Shown one piece after another: positions 28,601 to 40,900 of a stretch of 64,000 nt of DNA (position 1 is the first letter of the stretch; the number at the start of each line of letters is the position of its first letter). Source of the DNA: Zygaena filipendulae (Eukaryota > Arthropoda > Insecta > Lepidoptera > Zygaenidae). The position numbers and the translations under genes were made by a program. The notes below the pieces were generated by a model. The model was not told the origin of the DNA, did no database searches, and worked only from the letters and a program-made list of their open reading frames with translations. Location of the stretch: the NCBI GenBank assembly GCA_907165275.2, contig OU015650.1, forward strand, positions 8,586,001 to 8,650,000, written 5' to 3'.

Positions 28601-31600
28601 AACACGCCCAAACGGATGGCAATCCATCCGACGCCTGATCGAAGAAAAAACCCTATTAAGGGAGTGTTGAAAAAGAGGTAAAAATACATGTCAATCGTTT
28701 AAACTAAATACAAGAACTCATTACCCAAAATTCTTTTCTATTATTTCATTGCAAAAAGAACCCAAACGAAAATAGATTGAAATAAAATCTATTCATTGAA
28801 TATAAGATCGTTTTCGAGTATCATTGTATTTAAAAACGATAGAATCAAATTTGTGCTATGCTACTTTGGATCTGCAAATAATAGCATAATTATTGGGTTC
28901 TTGTACATCAATTATTCCAGGACATTACTAATTATTTTTCTAAATAATTTTAAAATATGAAGTCATTAAATTTGTTTTTTTTTTCAGATGGGCTTCTCAG
29001 AATGACAGCCATCATTTCAATGTGGGAGTGATATTTTCTACGCCGGTATCGAAAAAATCACCGGACGCAATTAAAAGACAAAAGGCCACACGTTTTAATT
29101 TACCAAAAGATGAACAGCAGAGTACATCAGATAACTTAGATAAAATCACTTTTAGCAAACATATTTCCAACAGTCTGGAAAGTTTTCCTACTAGAAGATT
29201 AAGCGGGGTACTGACTTACTTATATTAGTATAACTCTTTTTTATTTGTGGTTTCTTGTGACAAACAAAATAAAAATCATATATTTTTTCCCTTCAACCCC
29301 CAGGGCGAAGGCAGCAAATCCCCGACTGACGTTTGCAAGACACCAGTAGCGAACGCTCAGACACCTTATAGAACGCCTAAAAGCGTGAGACGTGGAAACC
29401 AAATATCAGATCAACGGATTTTGGGAACTCCCGATTATCTAGCTCCTGAATTGCTATTAAAGTATGTTGTACAACTTACACGGAAAAATAACAACCTTAA
29501 TAATGAATAAATAGTTCAGACTAGTCGCTCGCGTCGAATTTAGATTGTTTATACTTTTGATGTTTGAGGTAAAGATACACGGGCTTAGTTTTGTTAAGGA
29601 ATATTTCCTTATTAATTACTAGCTGTTGTCGGCATTTCACCCGCCTTAATTTCGAAATTCCCGCAGTAATTCTGGAATAAAAAGTACCATATGTCCTTTT
29701 CTATATCCCTGACAATGTGTGTGCAAAATTTCATGATGATCGGTTGAGCCGTTAAGGCGTGGAAGCGTAACAAACAAACACACAAATAAACTCACTTTCG
29801 CATTTAAATAGTAAGGGTTGGCTTCATCGTAGCAGGCGTTTATTACAAATCAAGGACCATAGTGGTTACCTAAAGTAAAATTCTTACGTCTTTTGTAATG
29901 GTTCGGAGTTGTTAACCTCACTGGTATTTTATATACAAAAATCTATGAGTATTTTCTAATCTGTGTACAAATAAAATCGATAATACCTTGAAGAAATTTG
30001 CTTGGGAAAATAATAAGATCAACCGGCATATACTATATAGCTGTTCCCTCGTGGTCTCATCCGCGGTAATTTCAGAGTTCTCGCGGGAATAACGAGTTTC
30101 AATATAGTCTATGAGACTCACAAATAACGTGGCTTTCTATTGGTAAAAGAATTTTCAAAATCGGTTCAGTAGATCCAGAGAACTTTACCTCTTTATAATT
30201 TGGTGTCAAAAAAATAAAATACACAATAGAACAGTTTTTCCATTATAAATTAAATTTCGGTTGAAATTGGTCGTTTTTTCAAACCTGTTTTGTACAATTT
30301 CAGGCAAGGCCACGGCCCTCAAGTGGACTGGTGGGCGCTCGGCGTGTGCCTGTACGAGTTCATGACGGGCGTGCCGCCCTTCAACGACGAAACGCCCCAA
30401 GCTGTGTTCCACAACATTCTCTCTAGAAGTCAGTTTCACTAATATATCAACAGTTTTGTACACTGGAAATGCGTTTTCACTCGCGTAAATTTTGGATTAC
30501 CCGCAGGAATATATTATCAGAATTAAATTATCCCACTCCTATTCCAAGACAAAATAATCGTAAGTATACAACAAATAGCTGTTCCATGCATTTTGTTATT
30601 CCTGCGAACTTTTATTCCGGGATAAAAGTATCCTGTGTCACTCTGGAATTCTAACTTCTTAATCGTGAAAGAATTTTTGGAATCGGTTCAGTTGTACTAA
30701 AGATTATCCCTTACATTGAAACCTAACATGGTTATTATTGTTGCGAACTAACAGCGCAAGGCGAAGAGAACAACGCTTTAGTGAAATATCATTATTTAAT
30801 TTAGGTAAATTATCCAATATATTAAACTTGAAAATATATTAACAAATAAAGTAGAGTAACAAAAAGAAAGAGTAACAGATCATGGAGAACAGTGTAATGT
30901 CGTTATAAAATAGTGTTGTTTTGGTAATGTCGTTATAAAATAGCGCGATCGGCCTCCAGCGGAGCTAGGATGCGCAACACGATATGTTTATCGAACGAAA
31001 GATAAAATTGTCGACACGACAAATATTTGTGGGCGTCCAAGCAAAAAAGTGCATTCATGAGGTATTGAGTTTAAGATTAAATTCGGTTAAACATTTTTTG
31101 CTGCCACTGGTAGACAAAAAGATATATGTATATGTCGACGAGAATCGATAAAATGGCTCGATAAAATTTTATCGTGTTGCGCATCTTAGCTCCGCAGATC
31201 ATAATAATATAGTAACAAAATTCATAAAAAAAAAGTAAAAAAAGCTTTGTAAATGGCCAGCTCGTAACATCAATACCAGTGTAGATTCGATGTTTAAACC
31301 GGTAGACATAGAGTGGCCGGAAGCGGAGGAGGCGCTGTCGCCGGAAGCGGTGGGCGCGATCGAGGCGCTGCTGACGATGGAGCCGCGCGCGCGGCCCGCG
31401 GCGGGCGAGGTGCGCGCCATGCCGCTGTTCCGCGCCGTCCAATGGGAGCGCCAGCTCGACGCCGAGCCGCCCTTCGTGCCCGCGCCCGACGACATACACG
31501 ACACCGGATACTTCCAGGGTGCGCGTCTTACTACGTTCCACTACTCCGTCTCTTTGGCTTTTGCCGTACCGTCTATTGTCTATTGTCTTCGCGTTGACCC

Positions 31601-31917
31601 GCCTAAAGGTCAAACCGCCGCTAGAGAGACGCGATGCGACATTGTGCCTATTCATAAAGTCGGTCGGCGGGCCGTCGATGCTCTATTAATTTTTTTCATA
31701 AAAGTTTCGATTTTTGGGAAGCATGGATCAACAGATTGGAATTTCAAAAACTCACGCTTGTAAAACCACGACCACAGCTAGTTCTCATTATCTCAAGATC
31801 TTAAGTAAATATCATAAAATATTTTTTTGTCTTATAGATTTTATGTTTCTTATTTATTTATTTTTTTCAGCTCGCAACATCTTACAGCATCTACAAGTGT
31901 CGAATTTCGATATATAA
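25669..31917 (+). CDS. gwl: Greatwall kinase / MASTL (12 exons)
   Basis: Exons 25669-25752, 25821-26069, 26184-26412, 27330-27506, 27715-27836, 27976-28187, 28468-28677, 28988-29207, 29304-29461, 30304-30428, 31306-31518 and 31871-31917. All phases join to 681 aa. Kinase residues: RGAFGKV loop 43-49, AIK Lys65, HRDLKPDN Asp159, DFG Asp177, then an insert of about 360 residues before GTPDYLAPE 542-550. That split between subdomains VII and VIII is diagnostic of Greatwall. Also seen: [15 protein letters not shown] in the insert and an AGC-type C-tail ending [15 protein letters not shown]. Known role: phosphorylates endosulfine/Arpp19 to inhibit PP2A-B55 at mitotic entry. It is shorter than fly and human proteins (about 850-880 aa), through the insert. 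Exon 11 could instead begin at 31285 (also in frame), but 31306 fits conserved NIEWP. Confidence 0.96.
26438..26630 (+). repeat. CTAGCTGT repeat in Greatwall intron 3
   Basis: TTAGCTGTTCCCTGCAGTTTC to AACTCACATTTGCATTTAGTA, a diverged copy. A fragment of the opposite orientation lies at about 27165-27240. Confidence 0.65.
29621..29818 (+). repeat. CTAGCTGT repeat in Greatwall intron 9
   Basis: CTAGCTGTTGTCGGCATTTC to CTCACTTTCGCATTTAAATAG. Further diverged copies start near 30039 and 30575 in introns 9 and 10. Confidence 0.7.
30959..31195. mobile_element. MITE-like inverted repeat in Greatwall intron 10
   Basis: GCGGAGCTAGGATGCGCAAC (continuing ACGATA) faces the reverse complement of GTTGCGCATCTTAGCTCCGC at the other end, with one mismatch over 26 bp. 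Just upstream, GTAATGTCGTTATAAAATAG is repeated twice (30895-30943). Confidence 0.7.
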
Positions 31918-31924
31918 AGTGGTG

Positions 31925-32290
31925 TTTTTATATTTTGGCACGTTCGTTGTTTATATTATTCTTGTATAATATTAAACCATCTACTAGATTTATTTCGATT
32001 ATTACTTTTATTTTAAATCAGTTGTGGATCAAATTTACATAAAATAGATGTACTTTATGATAGAGTAATGGAAAAATTGTATTACATATAGCACATATAT
32101 TATTTAAATATTATGTATTGTATTAGCCAATAGTCAGTTTTTAGATAAATGTAACAAAAACAAGGTATGGTGTCGTTAGCTTGTTGGTTATATAGCCATT
32201 AGCCGGAGAGCCAGACTGATAAGAAGCTAGTCAAATGTTCTAATATTACGCCTGGTGAGATCCCAATACCTGCCCTCCTAGCCAAATTGA
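31925..32290. other. Greatwall 3' flank, nothing recognised
   Basis: AT-rich; presumably contains the 3' UTR. A stretch near 32170-32280 (GTCGTTAGCTTGTTGGTTAT) looks like a degenerate SINE head, but this is uncertain. Confidence 0.35.
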
Positions 32291-32296
32291 CATTTT

Positions 32297-32673
32297 ACAA
32301 TCGTTAACGTATAGAAAACTTAGTAACGAATCGCCATGTCACTTGATCAGTCAATCAAAACTTAAGTTTTGCGTGACCACTTCTAATGTTTGGTTGGGGA
32401 GTCGTTACTTACGGCCGCACTCAGAGTCAACTTTAATGATTACTTAGTTAAGTATAAATTTTTAAAACAAAACTGCCGCAATCAGAGACGTTCAGTAAAT
32501 TAATGTTAATTGGCATTTAATGAGATGTAACTTAATAAGTTAAATGCCAATTAACATTAATTTATTAAACTTGTCTGATTGCGGCAGTTTTGTTTTAAAA
32601 ATCTATACTTAACTAAGTAATCATTAAAGTCGACTCTGAGTGCGGCGGTTAGTTTTCTATGCGTTAACGATTG
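32297..32673. mobile_element. TIR MITE interrupted by a Harbinger-like MITE
   Basis: ACAATCGTTAACGTATAGAA (continuing AACT) at the left faces TTCTATGCGTTAACGATTGT at the right. The CCGCCGCACTC element sits between them at a TTA. Confidence 0.75.
32412..32648. mobile_element. 237-bp Harbinger-like MITE, copy D (nested)
   Basis: Same family and length as copies A and C; flanked by TTA at 32409-32411 and 32649-32651. The left tip has mutated to CGGCCGCAC. Confidence 0.87.
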
Positions 32674-32699
32674 TGAATATGAGTGGCTGGTTTTCATAA

Positions 32700-33132
32700 G
32701 GGTCCGTTTATTTCTACAGACATTGAGCGTGTCCGACACTTTCCGTCGCAGACAAAATAATATTCCCCAATACAGTGCGTATTAACGTATTCACATCTAT
32801 CGTAACACGGCCGCGCGGACAGACACGGGCGTACCCGGTAGGTATTCGCGGAAAGAATATTTAGTCTGTGCGGTTCATGTCCGCACGTGTCTGTGGCTAG
32901 ATGCCGAGCAGTGTGAATAGAGCAAAGAAAATAATACTCTCTGGAATAGAGTATCGGCATCGTGCAGACGTCTTTTATAAATAAACGGTATCGGTCGGCG
33001 TCTGCCACGGAACGTTGCTGGCACGCTCAGATAAATAAATTGCGTCTGTCGGTGTCTGTGACGGAATGTGTCTGGCACTGCTTAGTTATTCTTCTGAGGG
33101 CACGCTCAATGTCTGTAGATATAAACGGACCC
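32700..33132. mobile_element. 433-bp TIR MITE with TAA duplication
   Basis: GGGTCCGTTTATTTCTACAG (continuing ACATTGAGCGTG) faces CTGTAGATATAAACGGACCC. TAA flanks both ends (32697-32699, 33133-33135). It starts 48 bp after copy D. The interior is rich in GTCCGCACGTGTCTG and ATAGAGTATCGGCATCG words, also partly palindromic. Confidence 0.82.
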
Positions 33133-33239
33133 TAAAGCGTATGTCAACATTGTCATTGTCACTATAGCGCCGGCGCCACTCCCTAAAAATAGAAGTTATT
33201 TTAATTACTGAAACGATTGTTGAAGGCAAGTTAAAAAGG

Positions 33240-33495
33240 TGAAAGCCGTTGCGAAAAAAACACGCGTGTCACGTTAGTGTTTGTTATTTCAGTTAGGTAC
33301 CTTTCAGCATCTATTTTGAATTATGAGCAGGAAACTGCAGGCTTTCATGAGATGTTTTAACTTGGGAAACAATCTAACATGGTTATTGGCGTTTCGCCAT
33401 TATTGAAGATGTAGAAGAAGAGATTTTTATTATTAAAAAACATTGTCATGATAAATTATAAATATAGACGCCATTATCAAAGAAGAAGAAGAACT
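33240..33495 (+). repeat. Dispersed repeat R1, inverted near full-length copy
   Basis: Starts GAAAGCCGTTGCGAAAAAAACACG, then CAGCATCTATTTTGAATTATG and AACATTGTCATG, and ends in AAGAAGAAGAAG. It is the reverse orientation of the copies at 2396 and 35625. Confidence 0.75.
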
Positions 33496-33499
33496 GTCA

Positions 33500-34670
33500 T
33501 TGGCAAAATTAAATGCGATAAATCGCGATAGATGCCATAATTGAAAAAGTAAAAGAGGCATACCTCCTATCCTCTGAGATATTTCACTGAAAAGGAAATC
33601 CATGAGAGGATTTGTAAAGTGTAAATGATAATAATAATTCAGCAGTAGGTGTTGCACCTAACTAATTAATTTTGATCCTTTTTCACATCGTCTCGTCGAT
33701 TTCTTTATATTTTAAATAAAATATCATAGAAAATATTATAACTTTTTATAGTAAGTGGCGCTAGATTAAGAATTGATTATCATACATATGGCGAACATGA
33801 CTGATGCGCTGAGTGTCGCGGGTGCGATCTCCGGCGTCAGGGTAAACTTTTATGAAATGAATATTGAGCTTACTCCGAGTCTGATGGATGGATAATAAAC
33901 CCGGTTCTTGGAATTCAATCCGATACAAACTTTCCGTTTTCGAGTTTTAACCCGATAAAAAATCGTAAAAGGCTGGCTTTTATCGGGTTTCAAACCAAAC
34001 ACCGGGTTGATTGCTCATCTATAGCTCTGAACGTTTAGCATGTAGGTATGTATTTTCTTTTAAATAGATATTAAATTCGTTCTCTGGTATCCAATTGAGT
34101 ACAAGCTCTGCTTAATTTGGAACCTGCGGACCGATCGCGCTATTTTGGTACTAATCACCCGAATGTATTACGCTTAACTCATTTTGTATCGCGCTAATGA
34201 CTTCAACGACATGTTTCGACACTTATTTGGAAGCTACGACAGTGAACGATCGATCGTACTTAAAATTTAGTGAAATGGAAAATAATTATGGCATCATCTT
34301 TTTAATATACCTAGTCTATAGCTAAACGTGTCCACTTTTGTATAGGTTGGGTAATGAATTGTTTTTGAACGAATTTATAAAAAAATGGCGCGGTACAAAT
34401 TACGTATTCAAACTATAACCGTAGGAAACTAGCGCGCTCGGCCCTCAGGTGAAGCTGTGTGATATGTCCAAGCATTATTAACCATTAAAAATTTTACTAT
34501 AAATATCTGAAACCATGGATTTATCTTAATTTTATACTCACTTTTATTATTCTTAATTTTATTATTATTGCTGATACAAGCATATGGTGATATTGAACTT
34601 CCTAATGAATGATTTGTATTTAGATAGCATATTAATTTGAGTGAATAAAAACATGTTAAAATACGTATAA
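33500..34670. other. Intergenic between Greatwall and the clip protease
   Basis: No supported gene or clear repeat. AT-rich throughout. Confidence 0.4.
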
Positions 34671-34672
34671 AA

Positions 34673-34678
34673 TTTATT
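34673..34678 (-). other. Candidate poly(A) signal of the clip protease
   Basis: TTTATT on the plus strand (AATAAA on the minus), about 230 bp after the stop codon at 34908. Confidence 0.45.
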
Positions 34679-34907
34679 TCTATATTTAAAATCTAAATTA
34701 ATTTAAAATCCTTAATATTTACGAATATTTTTGTCCTACTATCAATTTATTAAGAAAGACAAGTTTAGGTATATTGTACTGGTTGTTTTTCTCAAAATAA
34801 TTGACACGTAGACACCTAAATGCAACTAAAGTCACGTTATTCTGGCTTTGAAAAAAGGAGTTCCTTTTTTAATGGCAAATAGCAATAGATTACTTAGAAT
34901 GAGTATT

Positions 34908-37900
34908 TCACATCGCAGAATTCTTTTGTATCCAAGGCAAAAACGCGGTGACTCGTGTGTACACGCCAGGGTATTGACCCTTGCCGCAGCCGATGCCCCA
35001 CGAGACCACGCCCACTTGGGTCCAGCGACCACCTTCGTTCACCATCAGCGGACCACCGCTGTCACCCTGTATAATGTGAATAAAGTTTACAATGGAGGCA
35101 GGCACACTTCAGAGCTAAACTCGAGTAGTATTAGCGTACGGCTGTCAATTTACCTTCTCAGATATTTACTTTCTTATCATCACACCACACAAGCTAATAG
35201 ATTTTCTCCACGCGAGTGAACGAAATATTTTATGGAATACTAGCTGTGCCCCGTGGTTTCATGCGCGGTAAAATCGGAGTTCCCGCGGGAATTCCGGGAT
35301 AAAAAGTACCCTGATGTATAAGCTATATTATTGTAAAGTTTCATATAAATCCATTCAGTAGTTTTTGCATAAAAGAGTAACAAACATCCATCCATCCATC
35401 CATCCATCCATTAATACTTACAAACTTTCGCATTTATAATATTAGTAGGTAGGATCCTCTTTAAGTTGATTTTCATAGCAACTATGAAATAAAATCGGGA
35501 TAAATCGGCAATTTAGATACCGACATAAATTTCATTATAATTTTTGTACAAGTAGGTAATACTTAATCAACAAAGTTTTTTTTTCGGTTGTGCCATTTAA
35601 AATAGGTAATTTTTCGATTTCTCCTTTCTTCTTCTTCTTCTTCTTTAATAATGGCGTCTATAATTATAATTTGCCAATGACAATGTTTCTTAATAATAAC
35701 AATCTCTTCATCTACTTCTTCAATTATGGCGAATCGCCAATGACAATGTTAGATTGTTCCCCAAGTTAAAACATGGCTCTCTTGAAAGTCAGTTTCCTGC
35801 TCAGGGTCCAAAATAGATGCTGAAAAGTGACTGAAATAACGAAAAACGTGACACGCGTGTTTTCGATACGGCTTTCACTCGTCAACAACCGATTTCTCCT
35901 TTGTGAGTGCACAAAGATCTGTGACTATCATAATGCCAAATTCTCTACTGTCACGGAAGTGCTCCATAAGTCATTTCAAAATTTGCATTTACCTATTAAC
36001 TGTGAAATATCTAAGTATCGTCTTAAACATGTCAACATATCAACTTACATTTCATTAGGTATCATAATAGGTACGAGAGCGAAGTTATGAAGGTGACGAA
36101 AACAAGTCGGATGAGTTTTGCGCTCGTTGGCCAGAACTTGACTTACGATACGAGTAAATATCGTAACTACTATTACTAGTAACTAGGTAGGTATGTAAGT
36201 ACTTACACTGCAGGAGTCCATGCCGGCGCTCCCCGCGCAGAGCATGTGCTCGACGATGCCTCCCGGGGCGGCGGCGCCGTACTTCAGACGACATTCCGAG
36301 TTGGGCCAGATCGGGATCGTCACCTCTTGTAATTCAGCCGGTGGTTGTCCCGCTGTAAAATAAAAAGATAGCTAGTTGTGGACAAGCGAAATTACTCTCA
36401 CAGTAGCACTATAGCAATTTAACATTTTTGTATACCTACTATTATAAGTAACAGGTACTTAGGTAACTACATTTTACGAAAATAAATAGGACTTTGTACT
36501 AATTTTGAAAAACAATTCAGATTACTAAACTGGAAAGTTAATTATTACAGGTAATATTTAGAGAAGCGAAGCTAATATTTACAGTGGCTCTATACTGAAC
36601 ACCCACTGGAATCATAATATTTTAAGACAGCTTACTATAGCAAGCATTTGTGACTCATTCGTCAACTCGCACGTATCAAACTCGTGAGTGCGCACGAGTT
36701 AGCACTATCCGTTTTTACCTACTTTTGTTGTCGTCAATTCGCTTGTACATGTAAAGTACAGTTAGATAAAGTTTGAAAAACTATAAATATATTATCCGCG
36801 CTGGCCGCTGGCTGATTCGAATAAGTAAGTACCGACAGATGCAATTAAAGCAGATGCTTTGATTATGGGACAGCGATATTAAGATAAAGTCAATATTGGA
36901 GGTACGGAATGAGGCGACGGAGGGCAAATAAAAATGTTTATAAATTTAATGATTATTTTGTAGAGACTTGGTTATGAGAGACTTCGTTTTTTTTCGACAA
37001 ATGGTCTTTAACAATATGCTTCATCGCTCTACAAACATGGTTGAAAGCTGGCATTCTACTATAAACCAAAAAAATCAATACAAAACCCAAAAACATAGCA
37101 CAGTTTTTTACTATATTAGAAAAAGAAGATCATTACTATCAAACTATATACTTAAAAGGTTCCAATATAACTACAAAATTAAAGGAAACCTGCGCTATTG
37201 ATGAACATGTTACTTTCACAATTAACGAATTTATGAACGGAGTTTTAAGTATTGATCTATGTATCGAACTTCTAATCTTGTGATTTTTATATATTAAGCA
37301 TAGTTTTATATAGTAACGTTTGTTATAAAAATCATTTACAACAAATTAAGCTGTGATTTGTAGTTCCTTAGACTGAGATTTATTTTATCAGTAAGTGATG
37401 AATATCTAATCATCAAAACGCTTTAATTGTTGCCGACTGATATTTTACTTGTTGCTGATTGTGATATTTTACTTGTTGACGATTGATATTTTTAGCCTTA
37501 CTTTCATATACTTACTCACTTATTTTTACAAATATTTTTTGTTTTAAATAATTTAGATGATAATAAGCGAAATTCTGCAATCACATATTGTGATATTATT
37601 GTTATGTGTTGTTATTTGCTTAGATTATATTATAGAGATTAACATATTACCTATGTGATAAACCAAATTCTTGAGTCATTGTAATTTTGTTGATTATTTG
37701 GTAAATAATATTATTGTTAAGTTGATTTGTATTATACATAAAATATCTATCTCGAAAACGATAAGTATTATGTTTTATTTTAAAGTCAAGTTGTATAAAA
37801 TTTTTATACATTTAAAGTGGGTACCTGCCTTAATGGTATGTACTTTATGTATATTAATTTTTAAAAAGGACTCTTAACTAACAAGCTGACTCTACACATT

Positions 37901-40900
37901 TTCACGGTCGAGCGAGTTGACGACAAAAAAAGTAGGTAAAAACGGAAGGTGCTTACTCGCACACACGCACGAGTTTAACACGTGCGAGTTGACGAATAAG
38001 TCGCATTTGTTTAACATAATTGTGTTGGCAAATAAATATTTTTTCTTTTTTTTTTCTTATATGCAAAAGCTTTCAAAATAAACAAAAACAAAAAAATCCT
38101 CTCAAGGAAATAATTTCCGCTATAGACAAAATAATACTAACCTTCCCATAAGCTTCCCCATCCGATGACAGTAGCGGAGAGACCAGTGTACGCTCGGCTT
38201 CCGCTCGGTAAACAAATTGGTCGAATTGTTTTGGAGAATTGCACTGGTTGGTCTAACGTTAATAGAGAAACGTCGTTGTACTAAAACAATCAATATTATA
38301 TAAAAATTAATATAACATTAAACTAATTTATACCTACTATAGAGATTAGAGAATGTATAGATATTAGATAATATTAATTTAATAGGTAAGCGAAATTTTA
38401 GCAAAAAAAATTAAACCGACTTCAAGAGTTCCGTTGTCTGTCTCTGGTCTTTATTATTTTTGTTTAAATGGGTCCATTTCGGAATAAACCCCTTTCGAAC
38501 AAAAAAAGAATTTTGCAAATCCGTCTTTAAAACGGAGTTACGCCCGAACAATCCGAACATACCTACATAAAAAAATACCATCATAATAAACATCCAAATT
38601 GATAACCTCCTCCTTTTAGAAGTTGGCTAATAAGAAATGTTTGTTTGCGCTAGGTATCTTTGAAACTTAGGTAGGTATATGAAGAATGGTAGCTATCTTT
38701 GAAACTTATAGGTGATTGAAACTATTTCATTGATATCAAAAAGGACAACTTCAATACCAGTGTGCGCATATCGAATCCACGGTGTCTCACGACTCTTTTT
38801 ACTTTTCTCTCTATGTGCTGCGTTTCCGTGTTTATGCGAATGTTATGATCTCCGAGCCTCACGGTCAAGCGCGCCACGTCCCACGATGTCATGCTGCAGG
38901 ATAGACACAACATTATTTTTGAACGTAAATTGAAATTTATCCTTTATTTTTGTGTGTTATAAAGTAGATATAATTTAGTATTGTTAACTTACTGGGCTAC
39001 GCAATGTGCCGCAGAGAGTACGTGTTTATTGTCGATGAGTGAACCGCCGCAGAACTGTCTGCCACCGTTGAAGAGCACCGCAATCCAAGGCCACTCATTC
39101 AACTGCGCCTGGTGACCGCCCACTATGCGCTCGTCATCTTGAATCACAGTACTTTCGTAACCCTGCAACATTAGAAGCAAAATTCTTATCTATAAGCACA
39201 AAAACAAAATAGCTAGATAAGTAGGTAAGTAGGTACCTACTTACTGTAAAGTTATAAATACGAATAAATAAAAGTATATTAAGTTAGTTTAGTTTTATTA
39301 TATTAGAACCTAACTAAATTTACAGTCATTTTGAAAATAGGTCACTCTGAAGTCTGAACTTTGGTTGGACTGGTTACATCAAAAAAAGGCAGCCCTGCTA
39401 GGTATCAAGGTCTGAGTAGGTACTTTATGAACAAATAAACATAAGTACCTGAATCCCATTCTTGATACCACAGGAACCATCTACCGCTGGTGGTTGAGTA
39501 GGCTGTAAATAAAAAAATATTAACAGCCAACTTACGGCATTAATTTTCTGTCGACATTTCGGAGTGTTAATTTTATCAAAGTTAAGTATTCCAAGAAATG
39601 CCAAATCTCTATAATGCTAATTTTTCGCTTGGAAATGCCGCCACTTCATGTTCTTTGATTTATACCTATTCTATTAAAATAGATTGATACGTACGATCCT
39701 CATAGTGGTCGGCTTTGGTGCCCATGCTGGTGGTTTTGTTGCCCATGTAGTTGGCCTTGTACCCCATGTAGTGGGCTTGGTGCCCCACGTGGTGGGTCTT
39801 GTAGGGTGGCCGTTTACTGGCCTTTGAGTGCTTATGCCCGCAACTAAGAATATAAAAATATTTGTTGATTCTATTGTTTTTTTAATAGTACGAGTCTCTA
39901 GGTTGCCTTTTATAGTTTGCAGATTAACAAAATGGTTGCATCTTTCATTTGTTATCGAGTGAATCTCTATAACTTTAAAGGTCTATGAAGGCGAGCGAAT
40001 GACCCAACCCAACTGGTACCAGCTTAGCAGGTTTGATATACGTCTTGTAGTACGTAATCTCAGACTGAGTACGTAACAGAGATATAGGTAGAAATTACGA
40101 GTATAGAAAGCGTTATTTTGGAATCGACTGCATTATTTTACTTTAAATATCTTCTATATCTAAACTGAGCGCCAGTTAAAGTTTCCTTACAGTAGGTATG
40201 CAGTGTGCGGAGTAGGTATTTAGATACTCGCGCGTCTGAGATATTACCATAGTAGATTCGCGATGATTTGCAACAAAATCTTTTGTTATTCGTATCTACG
40301 CTTATAACCCTTGTTATTTCTTAAGACAACGCATACGAGAAATTCCCTACCTAATGAAGGTGGATGCGTTGCTGCGGTATGGTTAGGTGGGTGTGTCGGA
40401 AGCGGAGGAATCGTCGGCGGCCATTGTGCTGGTATCTGACGCACTCCCGCACCGTCGAACCACTGCGGCGACAAAGCGGCCAGGAAGGTAGGGTACCCGG
40501 TCGGCGTTTGTTGAACTGGATAAGCAGACGGTAGCTGGCCTAGCCGCTGTACATCAGGCTCTTGCTGAGGTGGAGTGCCCACGGGCTCTGTACAGCATAC
40601 TCCAAATACCTGTTACGTGCGAGTATCATTTTAAAAGTTTATTTTTAATAAAATAAAACGTATAGAAGCAAAAGTTACGTATACACTGTTGTCTCGTCTT
40701 CTTACATTTTGTATTTTTGTATTTTTCTGGGTTTTATGTCTGCAATATGCAACAATTCTTTTCTATAATACATATCATTGTTATTGTTACGCTATGGCTA
40801 TGTATATTATATTCTTAAAAAAAATACAAATAAAAATATGATGCTTTTTAAATTATGTATGTATCTTTTTACTTTATTCTATAGATTTTCTCTCTTAGGA

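Noticed and set aside
31077..31655. 192-codon minus-strand ORF and 94-101-codon ORFs opposite Greatwall exon 11
   Set aside because: Shadows of the GC-rich Greatwall exon; the plus-strand frame matches the conserved kinase C-lobe.
35827..36090. 87-codon ORF in clip protease intron 10
   Set aside because: Starts within the R1 repeat and shows no similarity or codon signal.
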